Both the position numbers and the translations under genes were made by a program. This document shows positions 33,701 through 38,642 of a stretch of DNA of 64,000 nt, one piece after another (the stretch's first letter is position 1; each line of letters opens with the position of its first letter). This stretch comes from Plazaster borealis (lineage: Eukaryota; Echinodermata; Asteroidea; Forcipulatida; Labidiasteridae): the NCBI GenBank assembly GCA_021014325.1, contig CM037472.1, positions 12,385,063-12,449,062 on the forward strand. The letters run 5' to 3'. The notes beneath the pieces are model-generated. The model did not search any database, was not told where the DNA came from, and worked only from the letters and a program-made list of their open reading frames with translations.

Positions 33701-34877
33701 CTACCCGGGGAGTATACAGCCTGTGCTGCCAAGCAAGTAGAGCACCAAGCTAAATCAATCACAAGAACCATTTCTGCCCTCACAGGTACCCATTTACCCC
33801 TGGGTGAAGAGAAGCTGTTACAGTCAAGTGTCTTGCTCAAGGACACAAGTGTCATGACCAGGATTCGAACCCACACCCCGATGACCAGGGCCCAATTTCA
33901 TAAAGCTGTTTAGCAGATAATCGTGCTTAAAAAATAAAAATCTTGCTTAGCAGAAACAGGTTACCAGCCAATACACCATGTAATGTATATTGTTTATGAC
34001 TGGTTCCCTGCTATTTTTTGGCTTAGCATTTGCTAAGCACGATTTTCTGCTTAACAGCTTTATCAAATTGGGCCCTGACAAGAACCGGAAGTTTAGTCTG
34101 ATGCACTAGACTGCCTGGCTAACTTTATTCGTTCCCTTTTTCCTTTCTTTTCTTTTTTTAATTTGTTTTATTTCCTGTGGTTTCCTGTTCTGTTTGTCCT
34201 ATTGTTTGTAGTTTTTGTTCTTTATTACACTCTTAGACAATCACTTTGTTGGGTTTACAAGTTTTTCCCTTCATTTTGGTATGAAGTCCTTCCAATCTGC
34301 TCTGGTAAATCATCATAATTATTGTTTCATTGTTAGTTTAAAGGCAGTGGACACTATTGGTAATTACTCAAAATAATTATTGGCATAAAACCTTACTTGG
34401 TAACGAGTAATGGGGAGCTGTTGATAGTATAAAACATTGTGAGAAACGGCTCCCTCTGAAGTAACGTAGTTTTCGAGAAAGAAGTAATTTTCCACGAATT
34501 TGATTTCGAGACCTCGGAATTAGATTTTGAGGTCTCGAAATCAAGCATCTGAAAGCACACAACTTCGTGTGACAAGGGTGCTTTTTCTTGCATTATTATC
34601 TCGCAACTTCGACGACCAATTAAGCTCAAATTTTCACAGGTTTGTTATTTTATGCATATGCTGAGATACACCAAGTGAGACGACTGGTCTTTGACAATTA
34701 CCAATAGTTCCAGTGTCTTTAAGCAAATCTTTGTCACATTTATGCATTGGTGATCTACCCTGTATTAGATTCAGTGATGCAGCTCATCTGGTGAAGGTGT
34801 ACTACAGTCACAATCCTGGATCCCCAAGTGCTCTGGTTACCGACTCTGCTCCTACATCTGACATACTGCAGCTCCGG
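622..34877 (+). CDS. KNTC1: KNTC1/ROD kinetochore protein, C-terminal part (32 exons, 5' end outside window)
   Basis: KNTC1 (ROD) is the scaffold of the RZZ complex (ROD, ZW10, ZWILCH), which builds the kinetochore corona and recruits dynein/Spindly and Mad1 for the spindle checkpoint. I assembled 32 plus-strand exons by reading frame and AG/GT borders; together they encode about 1,330 residues, compared with about 2,200 for vertebrate KNTC1. The N-terminal beta-propeller part therefore lies left of the window and the alpha-solenoid and Rod C-terminal domain lie here. Family resemblance is clearest around VFGSRRVDHHLALSF (11.7 kb), LPYHPLMKGGQWKIL (17.0 kb), IHEAAYAIAEVNN (22.2 kb) and AVRLIADLCLDYSVHDPRLW (27.4 kb). 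Splice phases agree at every junction except exon w24 to w25. The last exon found ends at 34,877 with a good donor; if that donor is unused, a stop follows at 34,899-34,901. No later exon was identified, so the C-terminus is uncertain. Exon numbers w1-w32 count only within this window. Confidence 0.9.
1287..1424 (+). CDS. KNTC1: KNTC1 exon w2
   Basis: 138 bp, phase 0 to 0, acceptor ...atttcag, donor gtacca. It reads DKNEIILITKGIVSILKF to DLKCMLSLQ. Confidence 0.85.
1935..2069 (+). CDS. KNTC1: KNTC1 exon w3
   Basis: 135 bp, phase 0 to 0, acceptor ...gatag, donor gtaaaa. It reads VEYDDYLLEDFRKAS to GSNLDEEQ. A SINE begins about 15 bases past its donor. Confidence 0.85.
2083..2300 (+). mobile_element. 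tRNA-Leu-like SINE, 5' part
   Basis: Head ggcgtgtcatggtcgagcgg, anticodon region gactcgagctc, B box ggtttgagtcc; body ends early after cacttatcg. First member of the main SINE family in this window, whose best copies carry ggactcaagctc (CAA, Leu). Confidence 0.8.
2467..2604. mobile_element. 138-bp MITE with tagtctgtgcaagtctc ends
   Basis: Left end tagtctgtgcaagtctcctgtg and right end agacttgcacagtcta are inverted repeats. Same ends as the elements at 13,486-13,630 and 36,991-37,597. Immediately followed by a LINE fragment. Confidence 0.65.
2600..2850 (-). mobile_element. LINE (non-LTR) 3' coding fragment
   Basis: Minus strand reads SVTRSLSFAGYCLRHAELAA, then LVLWTPSHDRRYIGRPSTTF and DREHWRAMSKKAF. 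The order R-x-FAGHC...LVLW-x-P...RGRP...T(Y/F)VD...DR-x-W is typical of the C-terminus of many invertebrate LINE reverse transcriptases. Short and without a start: a dead fragment. Confidence 0.6.
2917..3312 (+). mobile_element. tRNA-Leu-like SINE, near full length
   Basis: Head ggcgtgtcatggccgagcggtcaagcgc, then ggttcgagtac; body ends with taagctctttataagaactggttattattattac, the usual tail of the family. Confidence 0.8.
3519..3589 (+). CDS. KNTC1: KNTC1 exon w4
   Basis: 71 bp, phase 0 to 2, acceptor ...tattttag, donor gtactt. It reads KETICQGEKKRKESPEQDF then TRIS. The frame was chosen because it joins w3 and w5 without a stop. Confidence 0.75.
3590..4528. other. Intron w4-w5, no gene seen
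   Basis: AT-rich intron. Only a partial MITE end at 3,749-3,800 (agactgcaagtctcgctcatatttgaacat) is recognisable. Confidence 0.6.
4529..4630 (+). CDS. KNTC1: KNTC1 exon w5
   Basis: 102 bp, completes the split codon from w4 and leaves two bases. It reads LARILGTSQEDLKCQ to GQIKTALKIC. Donor gtgagt. Confidence 0.85.
5504..5691 (+). CDS. KNTC1: KNTC1 exon w6
   Basis: 188 bp. It reads DLSEYTCNSIISETIYRVAH to LYQLACKALAHCDQ. Acceptor ...ccacag, donor gtaagt. Confidence 0.88.
5785..6112 (-). mobile_element. tRNA-Leu-like SINE (minus)
   Basis: Tail-first copy: ataactagttcttatatagcgcattttacaa ... ctgggtgaagagaagcaattatag ... cacaagtgtcacgaccgggactcaaaccc. B box complement at its right end. Confidence 0.8.
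6640..6992 (-). mobile_element. tRNA-Leu-like SINE (minus), second copy
   Basis: Same orientation and organisation as the copy 850 bases upstream; the body is about 85-90% alike by eye. Confidence 0.8.
7068..7165 (+). CDS. KNTC1: KNTC1 exon w7
   Basis: 98 bp, restores phase 0. It reads MLCDCSELCKLVRLTD to GDYGISVQ. Acceptor ...tcttaag, donor gtatgt. Confidence 0.85.
8045..8255 (-). mobile_element. tRNA-Leu-like SINE fragment (minus)
   Basis: Contains aataataatagtggcttcttatttagcgctc and ctcccttgggagtatacaacctgtgctgcc, the 3' body of the SINE; the tRNA head is absent. Confidence 0.65.
8543..8750 (+). CDS. KNTC1: KNTC1 exon w8
   Basis: 208 bp, leaves one base. It reads TLSSSETKRDPYLDWTFTHY to NNRMAGRTAVDLQ. 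Acceptor ...ctaatag, donor gtgaga. Confidence 0.88.
8831..9272 (+). mobile_element. tRNA-Leu-like SINE, full length
   Basis: Best-preserved copy: gacgtgtcgtggccgagcgg head, ctcaagctc anticodon region, ggttcgagtccc B box, body through aagagaaggggttcgccccggtgttcc, tail ttaagcgcctaataaatgttatgtagtattattatta. Confidence 0.85.
9434..9621 (+). CDS. KNTC1: KNTC1 exon w9
   Basis: 188 bp, returns to phase 0. It reads VLNPENLSQYLHHLTSASLE to NTIGNVLPDNE. Strong pyrimidine tract before the acceptor. Confidence 0.9.
9622..10440. other. Intron w9-w10
   Basis: No gene. 10,165-10,345 shares diverged wording (atactgtcaa, catgtatgtgaacaaaatctctgacaaaaca) with 7,370-7,505, so both may be remnants of one old interspersed repeat. 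Confidence 0.4.
10441..10542 (+). CDS. KNTC1: KNTC1 exon w10 (source of a tandem exon duplication)
   Basis: 102 bp, phase 0. It reads EYQALIRKEQERCTQIAKMG to REFTATLMDK. The second half of this exon plus the start of its intron is repeated twice just downstream, near 10,630 and 10,775. Confidence 0.85.
10543..10930 (+). repeat. Two decayed downstream copies of exon w10 with its intron start
   Basis: The block from AAGATGGGAAAC through the donor and about 80 intron bases recurs at spacings of 141 and 145 bases (10,492; 10,633; 10,778). Copy 2 can be read as 19 codons ISKMGNQKMREFTTTLMDK followed by gtcatt. Copy 3 reads IAKMGNKKMRDFITASLVDK followed by gtcatc. Both keep the frame and a GT. Copy 2 has a possible acceptor, tgtcag, exactly in phase. 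Whether either is spliced in is unknown. Confidence 0.8.
11046..11397 (-). mobile_element. tRNA-Leu-like SINE (minus)
   Basis: Starts aataataatagtaataaaacagggttgttatatagtgctttatcacaccc and ends gctcggtcacagcacgcca, the complement of the tRNA-like head. Confidence 0.8.
11690..11818 (+). CDS. KNTC1: KNTC1 exon w11
   Basis: 129 bp, phase 0. It reads VFGSRRVDHHLALSFACVL to HHYQKVL, one of the segments most similar to vertebrate KNTC1. Confidence 0.9.
12120..12300. repeat. Interspersed repeat shared with 51,780-51,935
   Basis: Both loci carry cctgaaaagtc(t/a)attaaagcc, atgtaggtcagcccttgtactcaat and ccaaatatcatgcctgt in the same order. No coding; class unknown. Confidence 0.6.
12338..12454 (+). 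CDS. KNTC1: KNTC1 exon w12
   Basis: 117 bp, phase 0. It reads AIAKVGCELGRLHKEPKVEQ to WGHRLGKLK. Acceptor ...gatgaag lacks a strong pyrimidine tract; donor gtaagt. Confidence 0.85.
12925..13037 (+). CDS. KNTC1: KNTC1 exon w13
   Basis: 113 bp, leaves two bases. It reads ISFKEVFNAQDTQHKRMLLP to TDINLIKNYC. Confidence 0.88.
13320..13440 (+). mobile_element. Possible tRNA-derived SINE head
   Basis: tggctgtaataccaggcctccaagtctgttggctcgg...gtgggttcgagtccc has an A/B-box-like layout with a good B box (ggttcgagtcc). No acceptor stem or established body, so weak. Confidence 0.35.
13486..13630. mobile_element. 145-bp MITE, atagactgtgcaagtctcg family
   Basis: Left atagactgtgcaagtctcgtgcgtattcgaacat and right atgtttgaatacgcgcgagacttgcacggtctat are ~34-bp imperfect inverted repeats. 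Non-coding. Confidence 0.85.
14097..14274 (+). CDS. KNTC1: KNTC1 exon w14
   Basis: 178 bp. It reads AFKLEEDEALLMYLERLLLP to SLVARLNTILDK. Acceptor ...ccacag, donor gtacga. Confidence 0.9.
14295..14629. mobile_element. MITE-like element, aaggcc(c)tgtcaca ends
   Basis: Ends aaaggccctgtcacatcaggcaattt and aaaattgcctgttgcgagaaggcct are inverted. Its interior holds a second palindromic repeat (gctaagcatg...gtgcttagcaag, gggcccagg) like the element at 33,886-34,077, suggesting nesting. Confidence 0.6.
14630..15752. other. Intron w14-w15
   Basis: No gene recognised. Repeated fragments aatttcc(t/a)(t/c)ggaa and gaccggtcg/cgaccgacc near 14,845 and 15,342 hint at an old inverted-repeat element, not resolved. 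Confidence 0.4.
15753..15836 (+). CDS. KNTC1: KNTC1 exon w15
   Basis: 84 bp, phase 0. It reads VNSYDYIRLDFVLKCIRNEN to DPLADV; donor gtgagt. Confidence 0.88.
16310..16405 (+). CDS. KNTC1: KNTC1 exon w16
   Basis: 96 bp, phase 0. It reads GAQLMEYLAHYTRVTEPSEY to CTSDEQQ; donor gtatat. Confidence 0.88.
16520..16645. repeat. Imperfect ~85-bp direct duplication in intron
   Basis: gtacacatgtgttttactctacaccaagcgacacacagaag and gtaccacgtgagcgttttgctctgcaccaagccacacacagaaag are two tandem copies. Non-coding. Confidence 0.65.
16967..17057 (+). CDS. KNTC1: KNTC1 exon w17
   Basis: 91 bp, leaves one base. It reads LLGNSVPLSPLSKEKLPYHP then LMKGGQWKIL, resembling the start of the Rod C-terminal domain. 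Confidence 0.9.
17090..18010. repeat. AT-rich degenerate repeat intron with (AATG)n
   Basis: Long stretch built from variants of ttt(c/g)(t/c)catatatttc, plus a clean aatgaatgaatgaatgaatgaa run at 17,695-17,720. No gene. Confidence 0.6.
18028..18086 (+). CDS. KNTC1: KNTC1 exon w18
   Basis: 59 bp. It reads CELNEDTVHQLLPVAKLLK, returning to phase 0; donor gtaaga. Confidence 0.88.
18185..18560 (-). repeat. tRNA-Asn-like 318-bp unit, dimeric copy (minus)
   Basis: Two tRNA-like modules (about 18,203-18,268, internally deleted, and 18,493-18,555) bracket one body. Spacing between equivalent bases (ggattaac at 18,221 and 18,523) is 302. Same family as 37,750-38,600. Confidence 0.8.
18920..19216 (+). 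CDS. KNTC1: KNTC1 exon w19
   Basis: 297 bp, the longest exon seen, phase 0. It reads LPTDHLFVTTINNLMKRSGS to LARLWKEKCPEN. The middle (TPPDRTTGAGGDRQGSS) is low-complexity and probably a loop. Confidence 0.9.
19601..19816. mobile_element. 216-bp MITE, aaaggccatggcacacgaggcaattt ends
   Basis: Right end aaaaattgccccgtgtgacaaggcatt is the inverted counterpart. Related to 14,295-14,629. Confidence 0.75.
20544..20754 (+). CDS. KNTC1: KNTC1 exon w20
   Basis: 211 bp, leaves one base. It reads SAEKQKAELTHQKLSHVCRC to RRIVAMDDGGMP. A Penelope-like fragment in the opposite orientation begins almost directly after its donor. Confidence 0.9.
20790..21240 (-). mobile_element. Penelope-like retroelement, reverse transcriptase fragment
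   Basis: Read on the minus strand from about 21,240 down to 20,790 this gives GETLRYARNTNNEDDF, then a break at a stop, then FKDRTNLIHK, FTTMYNPCI, INEYWPMIQ, RIFPNPPFIAFKK and NIREKLIRAKL. The order matches the region after the catalytic core in Penelope-like reverse transcriptases (F-x2-A-x2-L-x3-L-x2-RG; TTYNP; W-x-I; IF-x2-PP-x-IA; N-x-R-x2-L-x-RAKL). The stop shows it is a dead fragment. No GIY-YIG domain was seen. A LINE origin is less likely. Confidence 0.6.
21808..22132 (+). mobile_element. tRNA-Leu-like SINE (plus)
   Basis: Head tggcgtgtgatggccgagcgg, B box gttcgattcc, tail gttatataaataataatg. Lies just upstream of exon w21. Confidence 0.8.
22151..22275 (+). CDS. KNTC1: KNTC1 exon w21
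   Basis: 125 bp, returns to phase 0. It reads IHEAAYAIAEVNNCNIQKIR to NKQAAEDT, a well-conserved KNTC1 segment (IHE...EKWL). Confidence 0.9.
22370..22680 (-). mobile_element. tRNA-like SINE (minus)
   Basis: B box complement ggattcgaaccc at 22,613 and anticodon-arm-like tgcaagtcctgctgtctcaac, with about 230 bases of body to its left. Different family from the Leu-like SINE. Confidence 0.5.
22968..23044 (+). CDS. KNTC1: KNTC1 exon w22
   Basis: 77 bp. It reads TVDLSSLSFLTPKEDKLAEE then ERSLA, leaving AG. Confidence 0.88.
23616..23685 (+). CDS. KNTC1: KNTC1 exon w23
   Basis: 70 bp. It reads VKYLLQFNDFKGSALFLLNF then AYK, phase 0 at its end. Confidence 0.88.
24686..24802 (+). CDS. KNTC1: KNTC1 exon w24 (possible 1-base frameshift)
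   Basis: 117 bp from CAA. It reads QASSKISNACRVRALRCLFS to KLIEMVAEK, then crosses six A's at 24,780-24,785. As written the end is TSGWYS in phase 0, while the next exon in its clear frame wants two carried bases. With five A's the end would be PVDGIR and the join to EFMQSLIF would be seamless. This could be a sequencing or assembly error, a real frameshift, or splicing to a nearby AG (25,626-25,627). Confidence 0.8.
25624..25759 (+). CDS. KNTC1: KNTC1 exon w25
   Basis: The frame is clear: EFMQSLIFLVEFESLNTSMD to GLWKHYNHEPR, donor gtaaga. The start is ambiguous because cacagagag offers three AGs (ending 25,623; 25,625; 25,627). Only the last joins the preceding exon in frame as written. Confidence 0.85.
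25770..26168 (+). mobile_element. Palindrome-containing MITE-like element, copy 1 (plus)
   Basis: Begins near aaagggtctgtatacgtttg and ends near ccaaatgtatacaatcccttta, giving diverged terminal inverted repeats. The centre (ctgagaagtgttactgcagtaacatttctcag) is an internal hairpin. Same family at 26,475-26,905 (minus), 35,354-35,745 (plus) and 41,121-41,455 (minus). No coding capacity. Confidence 0.75.
26475..26905 (-). mobile_element. Palindrome-containing MITE-like element, copy 2 (minus)
   Basis: Inverted relative to the copy at 25,770-26,168 in the same intron. Its central hairpin is the inverted pair ctgagaagcg ... cttctcag around 26,655-26,700, flanked by duplicated gtattccaatgcag segments. 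Ends with ccaaacgtgtacgatgccttta. Confidence 0.75.
27391..27486 (+). CDS. KNTC1: KNTC1 exon w26
   Basis: 96 bp, phase 0. It reads AVRLIADLCLDYSVHDPRLW then NSVLQQLLKFGM, strongly KNTC1-like. Confidence 0.92.
28390..28501 (+). CDS. KNTC1: KNTC1 exon w27
   Basis: 112 bp, leaves one base. It reads LDYLRHVLVSLAEIPELWQL to KSVLLAPFTT, resembling the IPELWQ motif of vertebrate KNTC1. The 1-kb minisatellite begins right after its donor. Confidence 0.92.
28512..29545. repeat. Minisatellite of GAGATC-centred palindromic units in a KNTC1 intron
   Basis: About 1.03 kb of variants of a 30-base unit of the type agtgagatctcaatcccactcactgtt. The unit contains near-palindromes (GTGAGATCTCA; CACTCAcTGTTAGTGAG), and 30 is a multiple of three, so long open frames exist on both strands (28,475-29,398 plus; 28,447-29,376 minus). 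Those frames translate to repeating SEISITLSD / SVIEISLTVS-type strings and are unlikely to be proteins. Confidence 0.95.
29677..29740 (+). CDS. KNTC1: KNTC1 exon w28
   Basis: 64 bp, two bases in and two out. It reads CPPLSEEQEEACRESAALLQ; acceptor ...tttcag, donor gtcagt. Confidence 0.85.
30265..30545. repeat. Hairpin element, copy 1
   Basis: Centre is a near-perfect palindrome: gcgtcccatatccatctcggcc / ggatatgggacgcag, flanked by ggaatacgaaaaaatata / tatatttttccgtattcc. A second copy with the same centre is at 49,690-49,992. Non-coding. Confidence 0.75.
30590..30670 (-). mobile_element. tRNA-like SINE head (minus)
   Basis: Complement reads gggctagctcggtggtctagtgttaag...ggtttcgaatcccgaccg, a good A/B-box pair. 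Abuts the hairpin element. Confidence 0.5.
30906..31035 (+). CDS. KNTC1: KNTC1 exon w29
   Basis: 130 bp. It reads CPIIHDLDMMEPCRQFMKVE to DTQHRDKQIE; resembles the CPFL...LQLLAFALACLL stretch of vertebrate KNTC1. Confidence 0.92.
31190..31462 (-). mobile_element. tRNA-Gly-like SINE (minus)
   Basis: Mirror copy of 295-575: catttcattta tail, ccaaggactctcagaaaag, gtgggattcgaaccagggtccaagaggtgg head complement. Confidence 0.8.
31823..31912 (+). CDS. KNTC1: KNTC1 exon w30
   Basis: 90 bp, phase 0. It reads ALLSGNRHLAILDEIASIQK then QKKLLTAAER; donor gtaagt. Confidence 0.88.
32203..32792. mobile_element. 590-bp TIR element with 6-bp target duplication
   Basis: Perfect 12-bp terminal inverted repeats CAGGCATGTGAG / CTCACATGCCTG, flanked on both sides by AGCCTA (32,197-32,202 and 32,793-32,798). 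Inside are three copies of a 35-bp unit, agcgctggcccaaaatccggacacgtacaaat (about 32,656-32,740). No transposase coding; non-autonomous DNA element of unknown superfamily. It sits about 20 bases before the first exon w31 copy. Confidence 0.8.
32814..33131 (+). pseudogene. KNTC1: Two tandem upstream copies of KNTC1 exon w31 plus its acceptor
   Basis: Period is 159 bases: caactgtattcc occurs at 32,821, 32,980 and 33,139. By eye the first two copies are identical to each other. They lack the 3' end of the exon: after ...GLLNKI the sequence runs into the next intron tract (ttattttctcctttctattatag), which supplies a stop. Only the third copy has a complete exon and donor. Either a very recent duplication or an assembly duplication. 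Confidence 0.85.
33132..33277 (+). CDS. KNTC1: KNTC1 exon w31 (intact third copy)
   Basis: 146 bp, phase 0, leaves AG. It reads IKATVFHYIKQKGSYDTVLT to GLLRKCLLAK; donor gtaaga. Confidence 0.88.
33595..33885 (-). mobile_element. tRNA-Leu-like SINE (minus), interrupted
   Basis: Body and B box complement (ggattcgaaccc) are intact up to cacaccccgatgac, where a 192-bp MITE has inserted; the likely head remnant resumes after 34,078. Confidence 0.7.
33886..34077. mobile_element. 192-bp palindromic MITE inserted into a SINE
   Basis: Terminal repeats cagggcccaatttcataaagctgtttagcag / ctgcttaacagctttatcaaattgggccctg. Non-coding. Confidence 0.85.
34339..34722. mobile_element. Palindromic MITE-like element (aaaggcagtggacactattgg type)
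   Basis: Starts aaaggcagtggacactattggtaatt and ends aattaccaatagttccagtgtcttt; centre tttcgagacctcgg...gaggtctcgaaat is a second hairpin. Relative at 58,268-58,642. Ends about 45 bases before exon w32. Confidence 0.8.
34769..34877 (+). CDS. KNTC1: KNTC1 exon w32 (last exon found)
   Basis: 109 bp. It reads FSDAAHLVKVYYSHNPGSPS to SDILQLR, then gtatgt. If not spliced, translation continues VCSVQSM to a stop at 34,899-34,901. No AATAAA lies close downstream. Confidence 0.8.
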
Positions 34878-35353
34878 GTATGTAGTGTGCAGTCAATGTA
34901 ATACTTTATACCAAATGGATAACAAATGTACTTCATTGGTTTTGTGAAGAGTAAGTTCCTTTCCTTACTCTAGTGTTCAACAAACTAACCATAAAACAAG
35001 TTGTGAAAGATTTATTAAATGAAATCATTCTTTTAGTGAAAACAACAAAAAATGATGGATGTTTTCTTAAGGATTTGGTGCGTCTTTGAATAACTGCAAA
35101 GTACAATTTCAATTGCTGCAATCGGAATAAGCAACAGTGATTTTCGGTAATGTTCAATTGCTATTTTCTTAACTTGATGGTATTTTAAAGGTAGCTTTTT
35201 CTCTGGAAGATTAATATTGATATAAAGTTCATAATCAGTGAGTGTCTAGATTGAAACCACTAAGTATTTCCCATTTGACAATAACCAATCCTGTGTTTTG
35301 TCTCCGATAAAACACTTTGTTTGGTAGAGTTTGTCTCAGACCATATTGTTTAA

Positions 35354-35745
35354 AGGTATCGTTAACTTTTGGAAATGGCTCTGAAAATTAATGGCGATCA
35401 AAACTTACTTGGTTAGAAGTACAACAGCTTTGGATAGTATAATGAATTTAGAGAAAATTTCACTTTGAAGTACTGCGCTTATTGAAAAAGATATCACTTT
35501 TTATCCCCACAAATTTGAATCTGAGAAGCGTTGCGGTTGTAACGCTTCTCAGAGTGTGTATTCCAATGCAGATTATTCTTCCTGCGTGGACATAACCGTT
35601 CCAGATTTTCGGCAATATCTCAAAAACGCTACCACCTTTTGAAATGAAATTTTACATATTAGTTTTATGGTATTATATCAACAACTATGTAGGATTGAAA
35701 CAAACAGCGGGTTCCAATTACCAAACGTAAACAGCACCTTTAAAC
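35354..35745 (+). mobile_element. Palindrome-containing MITE-like element, copy 3
   Basis: Same family as 25,770-26,168: aaaggtatcgttaacttttgg start, ctgagaagcgttgcggttgtaacgcttctcag hairpin, ccaaacgtaaacagcaccttta end. Confidence 0.75.
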
Positions 35746-36990
35746 ATCCTGTCAACATTTCTCTTAAATGGTTTTTGAAGTTATTGAGAGGTCAGAGAAA
35801 AACCATGATTTTCTGCTCGGTTTTTGATCTCCAACTTTTGTCTATTACTACCACAAGGCATACATGGAGCACCATGATATGAGTGATCTGATTCCAACCC
35901 TACCCCAATCACACTGCAATGGGGATGCAACGATGTGAAGATGAGATCCAACCAGATACTCCGGGACTTTCTCTGAAGCAGAATATGATGTCGGGTAACA
36001 TTTTCTTCGTAAGAATTGCCTGTTTGAGAATTGTGTTGTACATTCTCGCACTCTGGAGGTACCGAGGTTGTTTGTGGATAATTTAACTTTACCTCATGTA
36101 TATTCATGAGCGAATACCATTCTCAGATTGGGCAAACTGTCACCTCCGAATGGTTGATTATTTGACCAATGACTACAGATCAGCAATCCTTATAATCCTT
36201 ATAGAAGGGGCAAGCACACTTTGAAATATTGTCTTCCTAGCCTGATGATGGGTGAGGTTCGTGCACATATCTTCAGCTGAAAGTGTTTCGGGAAACTTTG
36301 AAAAGTTTCAATAGATTTGTTGTAACACGTTTACTCATCTACAGAGTATAACTTCTGCAAGCATTTTTTTTCAAAAACTAAGACTTTACAAAATCAAAAA
36401 ACCATGAGATGAAAAAACATTTACCACTAAAATAGGCTGAATCTTGGAAAGTCACACATTCAAAGAGATTTATTTTCTAAAAATTTGACTGTAAGGTCAT
36501 ATCAGCCAAACAATTGATAACCTCAATTTTTTTAGAGCAAAGTCACATACTCAATATAAAAAAATGAAAATGTAAATTGCTTATATTTTATGTTCATTTT
36601 GTTCAGGAGGGGTTCGAAGATTTGTCTTGGGTATCCGGTTTCTCCCCATGCACAAGCTACCGTATCGGGCTGATAGGCGCGAATTGCGTGCCGATATGCG
36701 CAAATTTTGGCGGATACGCAAAAAAACCCAGCCGATACGCTACAATAAAAACATGAAAAGAAAACCATATAAAAATGCTCCAAATTGCACAGAAGGGCTT
36801 TGAAAACCAAGAAAAACACCAAGTAGAAATATTCCAAGACCTTGTTTACATTCAGCGCGCTTCGGCCAAACATCCCAAAATTTTGGCCCAGAATGCCCCA
36901 CAGTTTTGAAAAAAGTTGGGGAGAACCCTGGGTAATAGTGGGCGGATTATTTTTGACAGCACACAATAGAGTTTCATGGGGGAGGTGACT

Positions 36991-37597
36991 ATAGACTGTG
37001 CAAGTCTCGCGCATATTTGAACTTCCCGGACCACTGTGGTCCCAACCATATGGAGATTTACGTGGGCAAGATTTTGTTCTGTCAATTATTTTAGTTTAGC
37101 GTGGTTTATGACCATGAAAAATATATATGTTGTTGGGAATGTAGTACTTAGTGATACAAAATAGGAAAGTAAAATCAATTCCACAATATAACAAAGAAAA
37201 CCCGAGAATTAAACTTGACCTCAGCTTCCGGTTGCTGCAAAAAATTAAGAATTTTGTGCTCAACTCCAATCACAAAACTTATGTAAACGCTTGTTTTGGA
37301 TGGGCGATGATAATCGCCAGATGCTGTAATTAAAACGCGAAGCCTTTTCATAGCAGTCTATAGTTACTTCAGCGTCCTCTATAAACTGCGTCAAGCGTTA
37401 ATTTTATGCTTTAACACATTATTTGTGTATTTATTATTAAAACTAAAACTGATTTTATAAACATGTGATGAGTATTTTTGTTGTTCAGATTTTATCATTG
37501 AATATAATTTAAAAGAAAGATTTGATTTCAAAGAAAAAAATGTTCTTTGTTTGATGTGTTTTCTCGTTCCGATACGCGCGAGACTTGCACAGTCTAT
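36991..37597. mobile_element. 607-bp TIR element, atagactgtgcaagtctcgcgc ends
   Basis: Left atagactgtgcaagtctcgcgcatatt and right gatacgcgcgagacttgcacagtctat. Longest member of the family that includes the 138- and 145-bp MITEs. No transposase frame seen; AT-rich interior. Confidence 0.8.
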
Positions 37598-37741
37598 TAA
37601 ACTCCACTTATCTTACTACAAAGAACTCATAAATAACCATCAAATTGTGTGCAAACATTTATACATTAAATCTTACATTTGATAACAAAGTGAAGGAATT
37701 GTAGTGGTTTAGGACAATTGGAAAAATGTATTTTGTATATC

Positions 37742-38605
37742 TGGAGATATTTAATGATTTTGGGTTGAACAAAGAAAAATTGACTAGAGTGGGATTTGAA
37801 CCAACGACCTCCGGTTTAACGTGCCGGCGCTCTACCAACTGAGCTATCTAGCCCTATGTTGGCGGTCTCCCTATTTTGTCAATATCTTTGTTCGGGGGGT
37901 GCCAGTCAGAAAGCCATTCAACCGCAAACTGCCGTGTAGCCAGGGATCACACCCATACGATACAACCTGGGAAGCGGCAGCCGGGGATCACCTTAAGGGG
38001 ATGCGACTTTTTTATATATATCATATATCAAGTAATGGACCACAAGGGAAACTGACTGGGTAAATATTAAATGATTTTGGGTTGAACAAAGAAAAATTGA
38101 CTAGAGTGGGATTTGAACCAACGACCTCCGGTTTAACGTGCCGGCGCTCTACCAACTGAGCTATCTAGCCCTATGTTGGCGGTCTCCCTATTTTGTCAAT
38201 ATCTTTGTTCGGGGGGTGCCAGTCAGAAAGCCATTCAACCGCAAACTGCCGTGTAGCCAGGGATCACACCCATACGATACAACCTGGTAAGCGGCAGCCT
38301 GGGAGAACCTTAACGGGATCCGACTATTTTTATATATATCATATATCAAGTAATGGACCACAAGGGAAACTGACTGGGTAAATATTAAATGATTTTGGGT
38401 TGAACAAAGAAAAATTGACTAGAGTGGGATTTGAACCAACGACCTCCGGTTTAACGTGCCGGCGCTCTACCAACTGAGCTATCTAGCCCTATGTTGGCGG
38501 TCTCCCTATTTTGTCAATATCTTTGTTCGGGGGGTGCCAGTCAGAAAGCCATTCAACCGCAAACTGCCGTGTAGCCAGGGATCACACCCATACGATACAA
38601 TCTGG
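37742..38605 (-). repeat. Tandem array: three 318-bp units with tRNA-Asn-like module
   Basis: Units start at ttttgggttgaacaaagaaaaattgac and repeat with spacing 317 and 318 (gggatttgaa at 37,791, 38,108, 38,426). Each carries, on the minus strand, gggctagatagctcagttggtagagcgccggcacgttaaaccggaggtcg...ttcaaatccc: A box, B box, seven-pair acceptor stem and GTT at the anticodon position. The third unit is truncated at about 38,605. Confidence 0.9.
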
Positions 38606-38642
38606 AGATATTTAATGATATAAATCTATTAGCAGATTATTT

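Noticed and set aside
34973..34990. Terminal KNTC1 exon after ...ttactctag
   Set aside because: An acceptor is present and in phase, but it gives only four codons (CSTN) and a stop with no supporting similarity.
35781..36107. 108-codon minus-strand protein
   Set aside because: No motif, no exon context, lies among repeats; likely chance or a decayed mobile element.
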